From: Geosiphon pyriformis | Lineage: Eukaryota; Glomeromycota; Glomeromycetes; Archaeosporales; Geosiphonaceae | Length of the DNA: 64,000 bases | Direction of reading: 5' to 3' | Assembly (NCBI GenBank): GCA_016748015.1 | Contig: JAAOMT010000484.1 | Location: 173,379 to 237,378, forward strand | Shown: positions 1-10,700 of the stretch, in pieces | Numbering within the stretch: position 1 is the stretch's first letter | Layout of the letters: each line of letters opens with the position of its first letter | Translations under genes and position numbers: made by a program | Notes under the pieces: generated by a model | Database searches by the model: none | What the model saw: only the letters and a program-made list of their open reading frames with translations | What the model was told of the DNA's origin: nothing

Positions 1-345
1 AACCAAATTAAGGCTGTTCGTGCTGTGGCTTCTGTGTTGCAAAAGGAAGTGAGGGTCCTCAAGTTGAGAAGTGGGAAGGTACACCATAACATATCTGATG
101 ATGAAGACATGGATGATAATGATGATGGTGATGTTAAAGATTTTTCAGTCTATGATGATACATTTGATGTGATGATGGAGTTATGGGAGGTTCAATCCTC
201 TAAAATCAAGTCCAATCCAGATCAGACTGCTAAGTGGATGAGCAGTCTTGTTAAGAGTAGTCATGAATTTGTATGCATTATGGGTAAGATGTATGAATTA
301 GATATGTTTGATACATTAGGTAGCAAAAGTAGTACTAGCGTGTAG
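1..345 (+). CDS. E-family ORF1-like protein, C-terminal fragment (E1)
   Basis: The frame is open from base 1 to the TAG at 343-345. It covers the end of the coiled-coil region, an acidic run (SDDEDMDDNDDGDVKDF) and the C-terminal domain ending GSKSSTSV. The same C-terminus closes E2 and E3. This short piece has no in-frame stop, unlike the other copies. The function of the C-terminal domain is unknown; the whole protein is an RRM/zinc-knuckle ORF1p-type protein, presumably binding element RNA. Confidence 0.75.
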   Translation, partial: NQIKAVRAVASVLQKEVRVLKLRSGKVHHNISDDEDMDDNDDGDVKDFSVYDDTFDVMMELWEVQSSKIKSNPDQTAKWMSSLVKSSHEFVCIMGKMYELDMFDTLGSKSSTSV

Positions 346-485
346 TTAGGGCTTTCCGCTTGTGGTTAGCCACATCTTGTAATATGTATTATTGGGTGAG
401 CTGGCTTTATGAAACCACCACATTACTGTGGAATAACTAATAAATGACCGGTGTGACTACATGTTAACAAAAAAAAAAAAAAAAA
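346..485 (+). other. E1 3' tail with hairpin and poly(A)
   Basis: This is the conserved 3' UTR of the E and LINE families. It contains a short hairpin, CCACA-TTAC-TGTGG at 418-431, about 40 bases before the poly(A). In many LINE/SINE pairs such a 3' tail is what the LINE reverse transcriptase recognises. That role here is inferred from the shared tail, not shown. Confidence 0.7.
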
Positions 486-664
486 GAGATAAAAGTTGTT
501 AGATGCTTGTTATTACATGCTTTTCTACAGTTAAGAGATTCATTGCTTATATAGCTATCAAAAGTGGTCAATAATCACTTTCTAAAAATAGTGTGGCTAA
601 TCATATGACATCAGGGGCTAATACATGTGATAATTAATAAGAAGTATAGGTCTCAACCATAACA
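486..664 (-). repeat. A1 3' LTR, U3-side fragment
   Basis: The LTR begins (minus sense) TGTTATGGTTGAGA at 664 and is about 90% like the 7548-7759 LTR. It is interrupted by E1 after ~180 bp; the remainder should lie left of the window. It has only about one copy of the 12-bp repeat that is expanded in other family-A LTRs, and a ~23-bp deletion after GAAAGTTGTT compared with the 5' LTR. Confidence 0.8.
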
Positions 665-1308
665 TCATTCTCTCCAAAGAGATTGAGCTCTGGCTAACTA
701 ATTTATTGAAGTTTTTTGTAGATAGAGTGTATAATACTTGAAGCAAAATGAGTTTTGTATCTAAGAAACCAAATCTTTGTATTAGAGTTTTGGCTCTTCT
801 AGCAATGGTTAAAACTCTTGGAACATCTAATTGTATAATGCCCAAAATTTCTGTCTGTATCTCTGAAGTTGTTTTTTTCATGAGCTTTATGTCATCTATG
901 ATTTCACCAAGGTGACCATAGAGCTCTAGTTGTCTTCCATATGACAAGTTTAATTGTTTTTCCAAGTGTGGTGGAAGGTATAAGTATCACTGCTGTTATA
1001 CTTTCTAGCAGATATTTATCTATTTTGCTACCAATTCTTTCTCTTCTGGTAGTTGTTTTCTTTGGTCTAATAGCAGTATGTGTTCCACTGTTATCAGTTA
1101 TGGTGGTCTGTTTTCTAATGGTCAAAGTAGCATTTGGATAGTTTTTAATCCAATACTCATGGAGAGTATAGAAGGCATTTTGAATGTTTTGATCCAGAAA
1201 ATAATTGTTCATATTGATTGAAGATACCTCTGTTTTGGGAATGATGCATTTATTTATACTTGATTTTTGTTGATCATTTGAGTCAGTATTACCACAACAG
1301 ACAACCAA
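634..1308 (-). pseudogene. A1 ORF3 downstream of integrase
   Basis: A third coding region follows pol and overlaps its end in another frame. It has recognisable conserved stretches (NNYFLDQNIQNAFYTLHEYW, RRERIGSKIDKYLLESI, SYGRQLELYGHLGEII, TSEIQTEILGIIQLDV) that recur in A2 and A3. The stop lies inside the 3' LTR, so the last ~10 codons are LTR-encoded. This copy carries a frameshift near 960 (DNA lost relative to A2 around GKTLQEILPIDKNLSYG) and another near 700. I see no signal peptide or transmembrane span, so it is not an obvious env. The family is unknown to me. Confidence 0.65.
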
Positions 1309-4300
1309 TCAGGTTGTTTGTGATATTTCTTGAGTTGCGTGCTGTAAACAGGTCAATCATTAAAGATTGTTCTGGATTGATCTTGAAGAATATAAGAACC
1401 ATTGTTCAAAACTTTGTTGACTATAAAGGGTCCTTTCCACTGGCTAGAGAATTTATCACCATAGACATTGTCTCTGTCTGAACAGTATTCTAATACCAAG
1501 TTACCAACACTTAAAGAAAGTGTTTTATAGGTTTTCTTCTTTTTAAGCTTTTCTTGTAACTGTTTTATCTTTTCAAAAGCAACTATTTGTGCTTCTACCA
1601 ATGTGTCAAGAATGGTACCAAGTCTCCTTTGCAAAATGTCTTTGTAATTTGCTATTGTGATCTCTTCAAAGGGTATTGTCTCAATGTCAGTTTCTATTGG
1701 TAGTGTTGCCATGCAGATAAAAAGGTTCATAACTTGTTATGTCATGATTCACAGTTCTATAAGCAAACAAAGCTGAAAACAGTACTTTGTCCCATAAGTT
1801 TGTTTCTTCACTTGTTTTGGCTAGAGTTTCACATAGTGTTCTATTAAAACGTTCCACTAGGCCATTTGTTTGGGGGTGATAAGAGGAGGAAAGTTTGTGA
1901 TGTATTCCCATTTTTCTACAAAGTTCTTCAACCAGTGTACTGAAAAAAGCTTTTCCTCTATCAGATAAAAGTTCTCTGGGGCAGCCATGATGGCAGATGA
2001 TATCTTCATAAATGAAATTGGCTATTGAGACTGCTGTTTGGTCTAAAGTGGCTCTTGCTTCTACCCACTTTGTAAGATAGTTGGTAGCTGTGATAATGTA
2101 TCTGTTGCCATCAGAGATTATTGTTAAGGATCTAACAACATCTATACCAATTCTGTCAAATGGTTGGCCAACAGAGATTGGATGGATATCTTCTTTTCTA
2201 TTGGGTTTTCCTCTTCTTTGGCAGGTATCACAGGTTTTAATGTACTCAGTAATGTTTTTTCCCAAGGTAGGCCAATAATAGTGAGCTAGAGTTTTCTGAA
2301 TTGTTTTTGTTTTTCCAAAGTGTCCAGCTAATGGATCAGTGTGCATGTTATAGATCACAATTTTTCTTTCTTCAAATCTTATAACTCTCTTGGGGCAGTC
2401 AGGATCTTTTCTGTTTCTTTTGTATAGTTGGTTCTGGTGGATCAAATAGAAATTTAATTGTTTGTGCAAATGTTCTCTTTGCTGTCGATTGTATTCCAAT
2501 GGATATTGTCCTTTATCTAAAAATTCCATTAAGACAGAGTAGTTGTCCAAGTTCATTATCTTGTTTGGTTGTAAGAGAATTACTAATAATTAGGTTGGTT
2601 TGGTTTGAGGTAGTTGTACTGTCACTGGATGGTAAGTCTAGAGAGAGTGTTAGCATTTTGATGATGTGCTCTTTTGCAATGTTGAATGTCATGGTCGAAT
2701 TCGTCCAAGTGGAGTATTTAGTAAGTTATTCTTTTATGTTCCAGCTTCTTTTTGTGCGTAACCAAACCAAAGCTTGGTGATCTGTTACCACCAAAAACTT
2801 TACCCCCAGAAGATACTTATCCTAGTAACTGGTAGCCCAGACTACTGCTAAGCATTCCTGCTCAGTAACTGAATAGTTCTGTTCTGCTGGTGTAAGGGTT
2901 CTACTGGCATATGCTATTGCATGTTCCTTGCCATTTTCATCTTTTTGTAACAGAACAGCACCAAGTCCATAACCAGATGCATCAGTATGAAGGATAAAAG
3001 GTTGATCCAGATCAGGTTGCTTGAGAATAGGTTCTGTAACCAATTTTTCTTTGAGGGTTTCAAATGCTTTCTGCTGATGTGTACTCCAGTGGTAATTGAC
3101 ATTTTTCCTAAGTAGCTGATTGAGTGAAGAGGTGATTTTGGAAAAATCCTTGACAAATTTTCAATAATAAAAAGCCAAACCAAAGAAAGAGTGCAGTTCA
3201 TGAACATTCATTAGTTGTCTAATGTTCTGGACTTTTTCAATCTTGGCTGGGTCAGAAAAGATTCCATCCTTTGTAATAAGATGGCCAAGAAATTGGGTTG
3301 ATTGTCGTCCAAAGAAAGATTTGATTGGGTTTATCTTAAGGCCAGCATTTCTAAAGAGGTCAAAAACCTTTTGCAAATGTTCAAGATGTTCATCCCAGGT
3401 TTTTGAGTACACCATTATGTCATCCAAATAAACCAGAACAAAATTTTCTTTCACTGATTCAAATACTTTGTCCATTAAGCATTGAAAGGTGGGAGGAGCA
3501 TTGGTGAGACCAAATGGCATGACTGTGAATTCATAGGTGCCCATACTTGGTTATGAAGGCAGTTTTCTTCTGACTTTCTGGATCCATCTCTACTTGCCAA
3601 AATCCAGCAGTTAGATTAATGGTTGAGAAGAAAGCAGCACCCTTGAATTGATCTAGCATTGCATCAATTTTGGGAAGTGGGTACATGTCTCTTTTAGTGA
3701 TGGCATTTAATTGGCAGTAGTCAACACAGAAGTGTAGGGTTCCACTTTTCTTGGATACCACTACAACTGGGAAAGCCCATTCACTTTTGGTCTTTTGTAT
3801 GAATCCAAGATCTTTTATTCGTTTTATTTCTTTCTTGATGAACTCATTATTGTGGCAATTGGATTGATATGACTTTAAATGAATGGGGCAAGTTTCTCTG
3901 GTGGGGATGGTGTGTTGTATCACATGAGTTCATCCAGGGGTATTATCTTCTTTTGAGATAACTGGGCTGTTTCTAGCCAGCAGATTTTCAATGTCTATTT
4001 TTCTTTCTTCTGGAGAGAGTTCTCTTTGTTCTACAACTAGTGATTGGATCTCAGGTGGTTCATTTTTAAAGGACTTTTGGACTTCTTTCAATTCTTCTCT
4101 AGGTATCAAACTGATTGGTTCCCAATCTTTGTAATAGATCAGGCATGATTTGCATTCATCACTTGGAGAATACAAGGGTTGGTTGCACCAGCACCAGACA
4201 CAAGGACCATGCCACCAATAATGGTACTTGGCTTTCTTGCCAGGCTTTTGGTTAAAGGTTCTTCTAAGGATATCATAGTAGGGCCAGCAGATCAGCTTGC

Positions 4301-5300
4301 CATTCACAATGATTCTTTCTTTGTCAGCTTTACATTGTCCAGTGGCTTGCCATTGTTGGTGAAGATAGTGTATGCAAGTTCAGTGGTTTCTTTTTGTTCC
4401 TCTTGTTCTTCTTTTTCATCACTCTCTTCATCATCTGATTCGTCTGATTGTTCTTCTTCTTGATCCTGTTTGTTTGCTGGGGGAGTTGTCCAATGGTGGC
4501 ATTTAACCACTATGGGCTTCTCACCACATCTGATGGTTAATTCACACAGTTCATAGTCGAGTAAGGCTTTTGCTTTCTTGAGCCACTCATTGCCAACAAT
4601 GATGGTGTATTCCTTTGCTTCAGAAACCTCCATGTCAGTTTCAATGCTGATGCCATTGATATGGACAGGAATAGCTTTGGCAATACCAAGACCTTTCTTT
4701 TTATCACCATGTACATTGGTTATAGGTCTGGTGGAAAGTTTGTCAATTTTTCTGCCAATTGCTTCTAAGAAATGTTTGGTAATGACATTCACGGATGATC
4801 CACTGTCTAGGATCAAGTTAATGAAATAACCAGCCACTTGGGCTTTGCAAATTAAAGGAGTAATGTTGCTGTTGTCAGCAAGTCCAGCTTGACAAAGGCG
4901 TTTGTTGGTTTTTGGTATTTTTTTCTTGGGGATCAGAGATTTGTGAAGATCTTTTCTAAACTGTGGATGGGTTATCAGCTGGCCAAAGGTAATATGTGCT
5001 GGGGTTTCCATGAGATCTTTAACAACAGAATAAGGTCCAGATTTTTGTACTATTTCTGGGGGTTCTAGCTTTGGAGGATTTTTAAAAACTTTAGCCTTTG
5101 GTGGCTCATTATTATTAGCAGTTGATGTGGATGGTTTGTTTGAATCCAAAACGAAATCAACCTTGGCTTTCTTCTTCTTCCTTGTTGATTCTGTGGTGTT
5201 AATTGCTAGTTCATCTATGTCATGGTCATCATCAGTTAAGTTAAAGGCATAAAAGGAGTTTTTTTCTGGTTGGCTTGCACTCTTACCCTTTGGAAGTGCA
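1254..5300 (-). pseudogene. A1 pol: protease, RT, RNase H, integrase (broken)
   Basis: Reading leftward, the linker and protease (4304-5149) carry the active-site LDSGSSVNVI. The RT is split over 3161-3923 and carries FCVDYCQLNAI, TAGFWQVEM and VYLDDIMVYSKTW with YLDD intact. RNase H is at 2822-3043 (LHTDASGYGLGAV, VTEQECLAVVWA). Integrase is at 1687-2556 with an H2C2 zinc domain (CDTCQRRG) and a visible D-D-E triad (GIDVV, LLSDRG, NGLVERFNR), followed by an SH3-like C-terminus (WKGPFIVNKVLNNGSYILQD). Frameshifts or stops interrupt it at about 1730, 2560, 3050, 3160, 3540 and 3925. The catalytic residues I could check are present, so the damage is in the frame rather than the active sites. 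Confidence 0.85.
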
Positions 5301-5307
5301 CCTACCA

Positions 5308-5314
5308 GTTTAAA
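5308..5314 (-). promoter_or_regulatory. A1 gag-pol -1 frameshift site TTTAAAC
   Basis: In gag frame this reads T TTA AAC and is followed by TGG TAG, the gag stop. Pol is open in the -1 frame. Downstream GCAC...GTGC can pair, as in A2 and A4. The family-level case is set out at 61033. Confidence 0.75.
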
Positions 5315-6361
5315 GGCTGATAAACAATGGCTTCAACTAGGGGATCCTCTCCAAAGAAATTGATATTGGCATGATTAGGTTTTTGATTGGGAGCATTGTT
5401 GTTAATGGTTCTGTTGTTTTGGTTATCATTGTTTCTGAGAGCTGGAGGGGGTAAGGGAAAATTGTTGCAATCTCTTGAAAAATGTCCACGATTTTGTTGT
5501 CTTTGATAAGGTGGTTGCTGAGGTTGATTGAAGCATAGTTCAAATCTGGGTCTTTGGGGTTGCTGGTTATCTCTGACTGCTTGGACTAATGGTTCTAATA
5601 GCTGAGCAAGATTTGCTGTTAGTCTATCTATCAACTGTTCATTTGGGTCTTGAGTTTGGGCAGTAAAAGAAGTAGCAGCCATTTGAGGAGCAGGAGCCAT
5701 GACAGGAACAGGAGCAAAAACTGGAAGTGTAGATCCCAAATGCATTCTTTGGTTGTCTTCAATTTGTTGGGCAAGTTCAATAGCCATGTTTATTGTAGAG
5801 TTATTCTTCAGAGCCAAGAGAGGCCAAAGAGCATAAGATAAATCAGTTCTCAGTCCTTTTGTGAAGGAATGAATTTTTTGCTTTTCTGTCCAGTTTCTTT
5901 CAGAGTCTACATGCTTGATCAATTTTCTGATTGCTTTGGCATATTCAGTTACCACTTCTCCTGGGCCTTGGGTTCTTTTTTCTAATTCCATGCACCACTT
6001 GGATATCAAGATTGGAGTTCTGAACTTGTTTTCAAACTGGGTTGTGAAAGAGGTGTTGTTTTCTCCAGCATTTGCTGGCATCCATCTAATGATTCTTTGA
6101 TGGGCATTAGCATCAGTTTCCTGTGAGAACCATGTAGCAGGGGAGCCTTGGAGGTAGCCACCAACAATTTGAAACTTGTACTCATTATTGTATTGGTTGG
6201 CTGTAGCAGCTCTCTCAAAGTCATTCAACCATTCAATTGGATCTTGGGCATCATCTCTGAATAATGGTAATGGGATGTTGTTTCTTCACCCTAAAGCAGT
6301 TTGTATATCTTGGAAGGCAATCAGAATGTTTTGTTGCAGAGGGTCTTGAGCCATTGGTTCA

Positions 6362-6923
6362 GGTGTAACTGTTTGTGTGGAGTGTTCTGATTCACTTGAA
6401 AAGAGATCAAAAACAGGAGCAGTTTGATAGCTTTCTTTTTCTGTTTCAAGAGGAGTTTCTGTTGATTGATGGGCAGCAATCCAAATGTGGATTTGATGAT
6501 TCAGATATTCAAAATTAGGGGGCTGTTGTTCAAAGGTTGCAGAATATAAAAGCTGATTGATACTGTTGTTTCTTCCTTCAAAGTCGTCTTCAAAATAAGC
6601 TTGGTCAAAGTAATAGATTGTATAAGCTGTGTNNNNNNNNNNNNNNNNNNNNGGTGTAACTGTTTGTGTGGAGTGTTCTGATTCACTTGAAAAGAGATCA
6701 AAAACAGGAGCAGTTTGATAGCTTTCTTTTTCTGTTTCAAGAGGAGTTTCTGTTGATTGATGGGCAGCAATCCAAATGTGGATTTGATGATTCAGATATT
6801 CAAAATTAGGGGGCTGTTGTTCAAAGGTTGCAGAATATAAAAGCTGATTGATACTGTTGTTTCTTCCTTCAAAGTCGTCTTCAAAATAAGCTTGGTCAAA
6901 GTAATAGATTGTATAAGCTGTGT
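6362..6923. other. Assembly gap (6633-6652) with duplicated flanks
   Basis: 20 Ns lie between two apparently identical 271-bp segments (6362-6632 and 6653-6923), whose inner edges meet the gap exactly. Removing one copy and the Ns gives a gag N-terminus that aligns colinearly with A4. This is therefore an unmerged contig overlap. Confidence 0.9.
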
Positions 6924-7160
6924 AGGTTTCAGCTGAATACTCGTTCAAGAACCAGTTTCAAAAGTCTTGGAATTGTCTGCTGAATTGTTCTTCAATGGGA
7001 AAGCAAATCAAGCAGGAGGGCAAAGGATTGAGTTCAATAAAGTCTAGATCGTTTTTGTTGTGTGCTTTAAAGTGTTCTTCTGATTGTTGTGGCAGGTATG
7101 AATAATCACCCATACAATAGAAAACAAAGTGGATTTTGACAACCTCACAGGGAGCAACAC

Positions 7161-7759
7161 TACAGGATTGTAGGGTGATGAAAATAATCAAAGGGAATTC
7201 AACTTTAAAGAGCGAATTGAATGAGTATGGATTCAATGTGCGAGATTAGTCTCATAAAATATCTCAGTTGCTATTCTTTTCAAAGGTAACTGGGGAATTT
7301 GAAGGTAGAGGGATAGTCCGTACTGTCAACAATTGATCACCACTGGTATAATTCTATGCCTCATGTCAGTGCTCTTAGAATTCAATATCAGGTATCAACT
7401 TGTGCTTTTCAGTCACATTTATTCAAATAATCTTCAAATGCTACAATTATATACATCAGGAAAAGGCCAACAAGTAATCTTTTATCTTTAAGATGTTCAG
7501 ATACTTGAAGGTAGGGAAAGGGAAATTAGTGATAAAAGAAGGATTGAGATGAAAGTTGTTATTTTATTTATTCTTGATTATTCAGATGCTTGTTATTACA
7601 TGCTTTTCTACAGCTAAGAGATTCATCGCTTATATAGCTATCAAAAGTGGTCAATGATCAGGTCAATGATCACTTTTTAAAAATAATGTGGCTAATCATA
7701 TGACATCAGTGGCTAATACATGTGATAATTAATAAGAAGTATAGGTCTTAACCATAACA
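7161..7759 (-). repeat. A1 5' LTR, 3' end deleted
   Basis: The LTR starts TGTTATGGTTAAGACC at 7759 (minus sense). A TATA-like motif (AGCTATATAAGC) is at 7629-7640, just after about two copies of the 12-bp repeat. The end of the LTR and the primer-binding site are missing: sequence jumps from ...CTACAATCCTGTA (ending at 7161) to GTGTTGCTCCC, deleting the ~50-60 bp that in A4 include the CATAACA terminus and the start of the tRNA-primer site. Confidence 0.8.
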
Positions 7760-10700
7760 ACATCTTTCCATCCCAGTTCCAAATCTTGGTTGTGCATATC
7801 CAGTCTATATTTTGGTCTAAGGATCCTATTGTCTCTTGGACTTTGTTGCTGCCTATCCAGTCTAAAGCTGATTGAAGACTAGCCTGTTTGTTCAAAAAAT
7901 GCCTGATGTTTAGATCCAATTCTACTCCTCCACAAACAGGAATGTATGCAGTCTCCTTAGCATTGTAGGCCCACCTCATTGTATGAAGAGTAGTAGATCC
8001 TTTGGCTAGTTTGTCAGCCTTCTTATTTTTTAATATACCAGCATGTACAGCCACTTTGTTCATGTTGAAATCAATCCTCTTTTTTCTTATTATTGCTCTG
8101 ATTGCATTCCATGTGCACCAGTTTGAAGTTTTGAGCTGATTTCTAATAGACAGAAGAGAATCTTTGGACAACCATCTTTGAGCCATTGCTATTACCACTT
8201 GACTATCCATGTTTATTTTTAGTTTGCATCTGTAAGGTACTGCTTCCAAAACTAACAATACAGCCTTTGCCTCTGCTTTTGTTGATGATAATGTTCCATC
8301 AATTGCAATACCAAATTTGGCCTCTATCCCATGTGTTATGAAAGCAGCCACTCCTTTTGCATCCTCAGAACCAGCTTTCATTAGTGAGCCATCTGTTGAT
8401 ATTTCTATTTCTTTTCTGAGTCTCAACTTCTCTTGTACACACTTCCATTGTGGTAGTAAAGTGTCAGGGATATAAATGTAAATAGTGTCTCTTTGCATTG
8501 TTTCTAAATCATCTGGTATTTGGTTAGTCAGTATGTGCATACCCAATGTCTCATATTGTGCTATATCAATGTTTCTGTACTCATTCATAATGATTGTAGA
8601 TTCTAAAATCTTAAACCATCTGGGAATTTTACCACTATCACTTTGTCTGTACTTCCTTGTGAAGTCCATCCATGTCATCAATGACTCATTTTTGTTCTGT
8701 ATCTGATGCAAGTACAACATGTTTTTCTTTCTTAGTAAGCTTCTAACTTTAATGTAGGTGTCACTTGAAGATAAGATAGACTCAATTAAATATGCCTGTG
8801 GTCTTGAAGATTCAGGCACCCCATGTGTGTTACCATTGCTCCTGAATGAGATGCCTCTTTTTTCCATCATCTGTATAATGTTTGCTATAAGATTAACCCT
8901 TGGCTTAGATTGTTCATTTGTGGGATATTCAAGTATACTATAAGCTGACCATCTTTGTGCCTGCAAGTTGGCTAGTCTGATTTTTGTAGCCATTCCAGCA
9001 ATATCAGCACTGTTCAATCTAACTAACAAATTTGTAATCTTGTTTTTTGCTTGTATATCATCAATTTTAAACAAGTTATACAAGGATGAGTGATGCATGG
9101 CACTGGCTGGGAAATCTACTAAAAGTTTTGCTTTTTTCTTCACAGTGGCCAAAATCTTGGAAGTCCATTTCCTAGCCCAGCTATTAGAAATATGATTCAA
9201 CTGAGATCTGAATTCAATAGCTGGACTAAGTACACTGTTAAAAATGTAAATGGCCTGTTTCTCAGTTATGTGTTTTTTTCTGATAACTGCACACACTGCT
9301 TCAATGTCAGATTCTATCATTTTTAGAACAGTTTCATTTTTTCCATCTGCTCTGATCCATACCCCCAAATATTGGGTACATGTAGATAGATCCAACAATT
9401 TCAAGATTTGTTTGTCTGGACCAAATTTTAGTGGCTCAACCATTGAAAATCTCCTTTTGGAGGGTCTGACCACCATTGTCTTAGTCTTATCTAAGTTGAT
9501 CTCAATATTCACCATTCTAAAAAAGGAGCTGGCTGTGTCCAAAATACTTTGCATTCCATACTGTGTCATCGACAAAGGCAAGGTGATTCACTGACACCAA
9601 CAGAAATTGTATATCTGATTGATTATCCCACTTTTTCCATGCTGCTGTCAGTTTGTATTTCTGACTATAATTGGCTTGTTTTACTTCACACAGTAAGGGA
9701 TCATAGAAAATTCTTCCCCCTGATCCAGTCCATCTTGTATTTGATATTCGTCACTTAACCCAAATTCAGTTATGATCCTGTTGCTTCTATTGTTGTGCAT
9801 CAAGCCAAACAGCTCAGTAAACCTATTGTTCATATTAATTCTCTTTAGTGCAGCTTCCATGGGTTTTCATCCCACTGAATCATATGCCTTTTTCATGTCC
9901 TGAAATGTAAACCAAGCCTCCTTATCAAATTCTCTTGCATGTTCAGCTACAGCATTAATCACATGAATAGGCACTGCTGTGGAGGTATTTTTTAATACTG
10001 AGGTATTGTAATCTTTTAGGACATTGTGGAGTTCACATGCTTTTGATATCCTAGCAGTTAGAATCTTTGTTAAAATTTTTCTGGTGCTTTCAATGAGTGT
10101 GATCAGCCTAGTGATGTCAATATTGCCACCCCATTCTTTTGGCTTTGGAATCAGTATAACTTGTGCTACTCTCTACTCCTCAGGCATGTTTGCTGCTTTA
10201 ATGCAAGCATTGAGCAATGTTTTCAGTTTAGACTTGATATTAGGCCCAGCCTTCAGCTTGAATGCCTGATGGGCCAGGAGCTTTGTTATGGGGTGTGTGG
10301 CTTAATACATGTTCAAATTCCTCATTTGTTAATTCATCTATTACACCATCAAAGGCATGGTCTGGAATGCTTTCAATTAGCTCAAATCTGTGTTCCCAAC
10401 TTTTCCATAAGTCAGGCTCAATGCTTTTTGTTCTGGTCCACCCTTGGGCTTTTTTGTTTACTAGCTTTTTAATTTCATCAGAATCATCATGAAATTCACC
10501 TTCTTCAATTACATGGTCTAGTACAATTCTTTGTCTTTTTCTGTTTATGATGCTTTTGATCATAGCTCCTTTGTTTAGATTGAAGTTTTATTGTCTTCTA
10601 ATAATATTGTCCACTATCTATCTCTGCTGTTGTAGCCTGATCCTAGCTCGCAGTGTTGATCTGTATTCTTTCTTAATATTGAGTAATTCCATAATTAGCT

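Larger units (their letters stand above)
1..485 (+). mobile_element. E1: 3' end of an E-family (ORF1-only) retroposon
   Basis: The window opens inside this element. It holds the end of the E protein, a ~140-bp 3' tail and a poly(A) run ending at 485. The tail matches E2-E7 and the 3' end of LINE2. Right after the poly(A), at 486, family-A LTR sequence begins (compare 7548-7600), so E1 was inserted into the A1 3' LTR. The 5' part and the left target-site duplicate lie outside the window. Confidence 0.85.
5302..7113 (-). pseudogene. A1 gag polyprotein (broken; contains an assembly gap)
   Basis: It starts at the ATG at 7113 (MGDYSYLPQQ) and ends at the TAG before pol. The N-terminal part is unfamiliar; a capsid-like retrotransposon gag core follows (IEWLNDFERAATANQYNNEY, GYLQGSPATWFSQETDA, KGLRTDLSYALWPLLAL). 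Stops occur at about 6956 (FWNWF has become F-stop-NWF) and 6285. The zinc knuckle is damaged: compared with A4, the first half (CYHCGLT) is deleted and only GHFSRDC remains. The 271-bp repeat around the Ns inside it is an assembly artefact. Confidence 0.8.
486..7759 (-). mobile_element. A1: Ty3/Gypsy LTR retrotransposon, family A
   Basis: Minus-strand element in the order 5' LTR (7161-7759), gag, pol (protease, RT, RNase H, integrase), ORF3, partial 3' LTR (486-664). It interrupts LINE1 at 7760: LINE sequence matching 47822 onward resumes directly after the LTR terminus. Its 3' LTR is cut by E1. Integrase after RNase H gives the Gypsy order. No chromodomain is seen at the integrase C-terminus. 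Frames are broken repeatedly, so it is not autonomous now. Confidence 0.9.

Noticed and set aside
941-1141. Small hydrophobic frame that resembles a membrane peptide
   Set aside because: It is antisense to ORF3 of A1 and is not separately conserved.
634-1308. ORF3 as an env gene
   Set aside because: No signal peptide, membrane span, or cysteine pattern is visible.
1353-1730. Chromodomain at the family-A integrase C-terminus
   Set aside because: Only the SH3-like GPFIV...NGSYILQD part is seen; no chromodomain residues follow before the stop.
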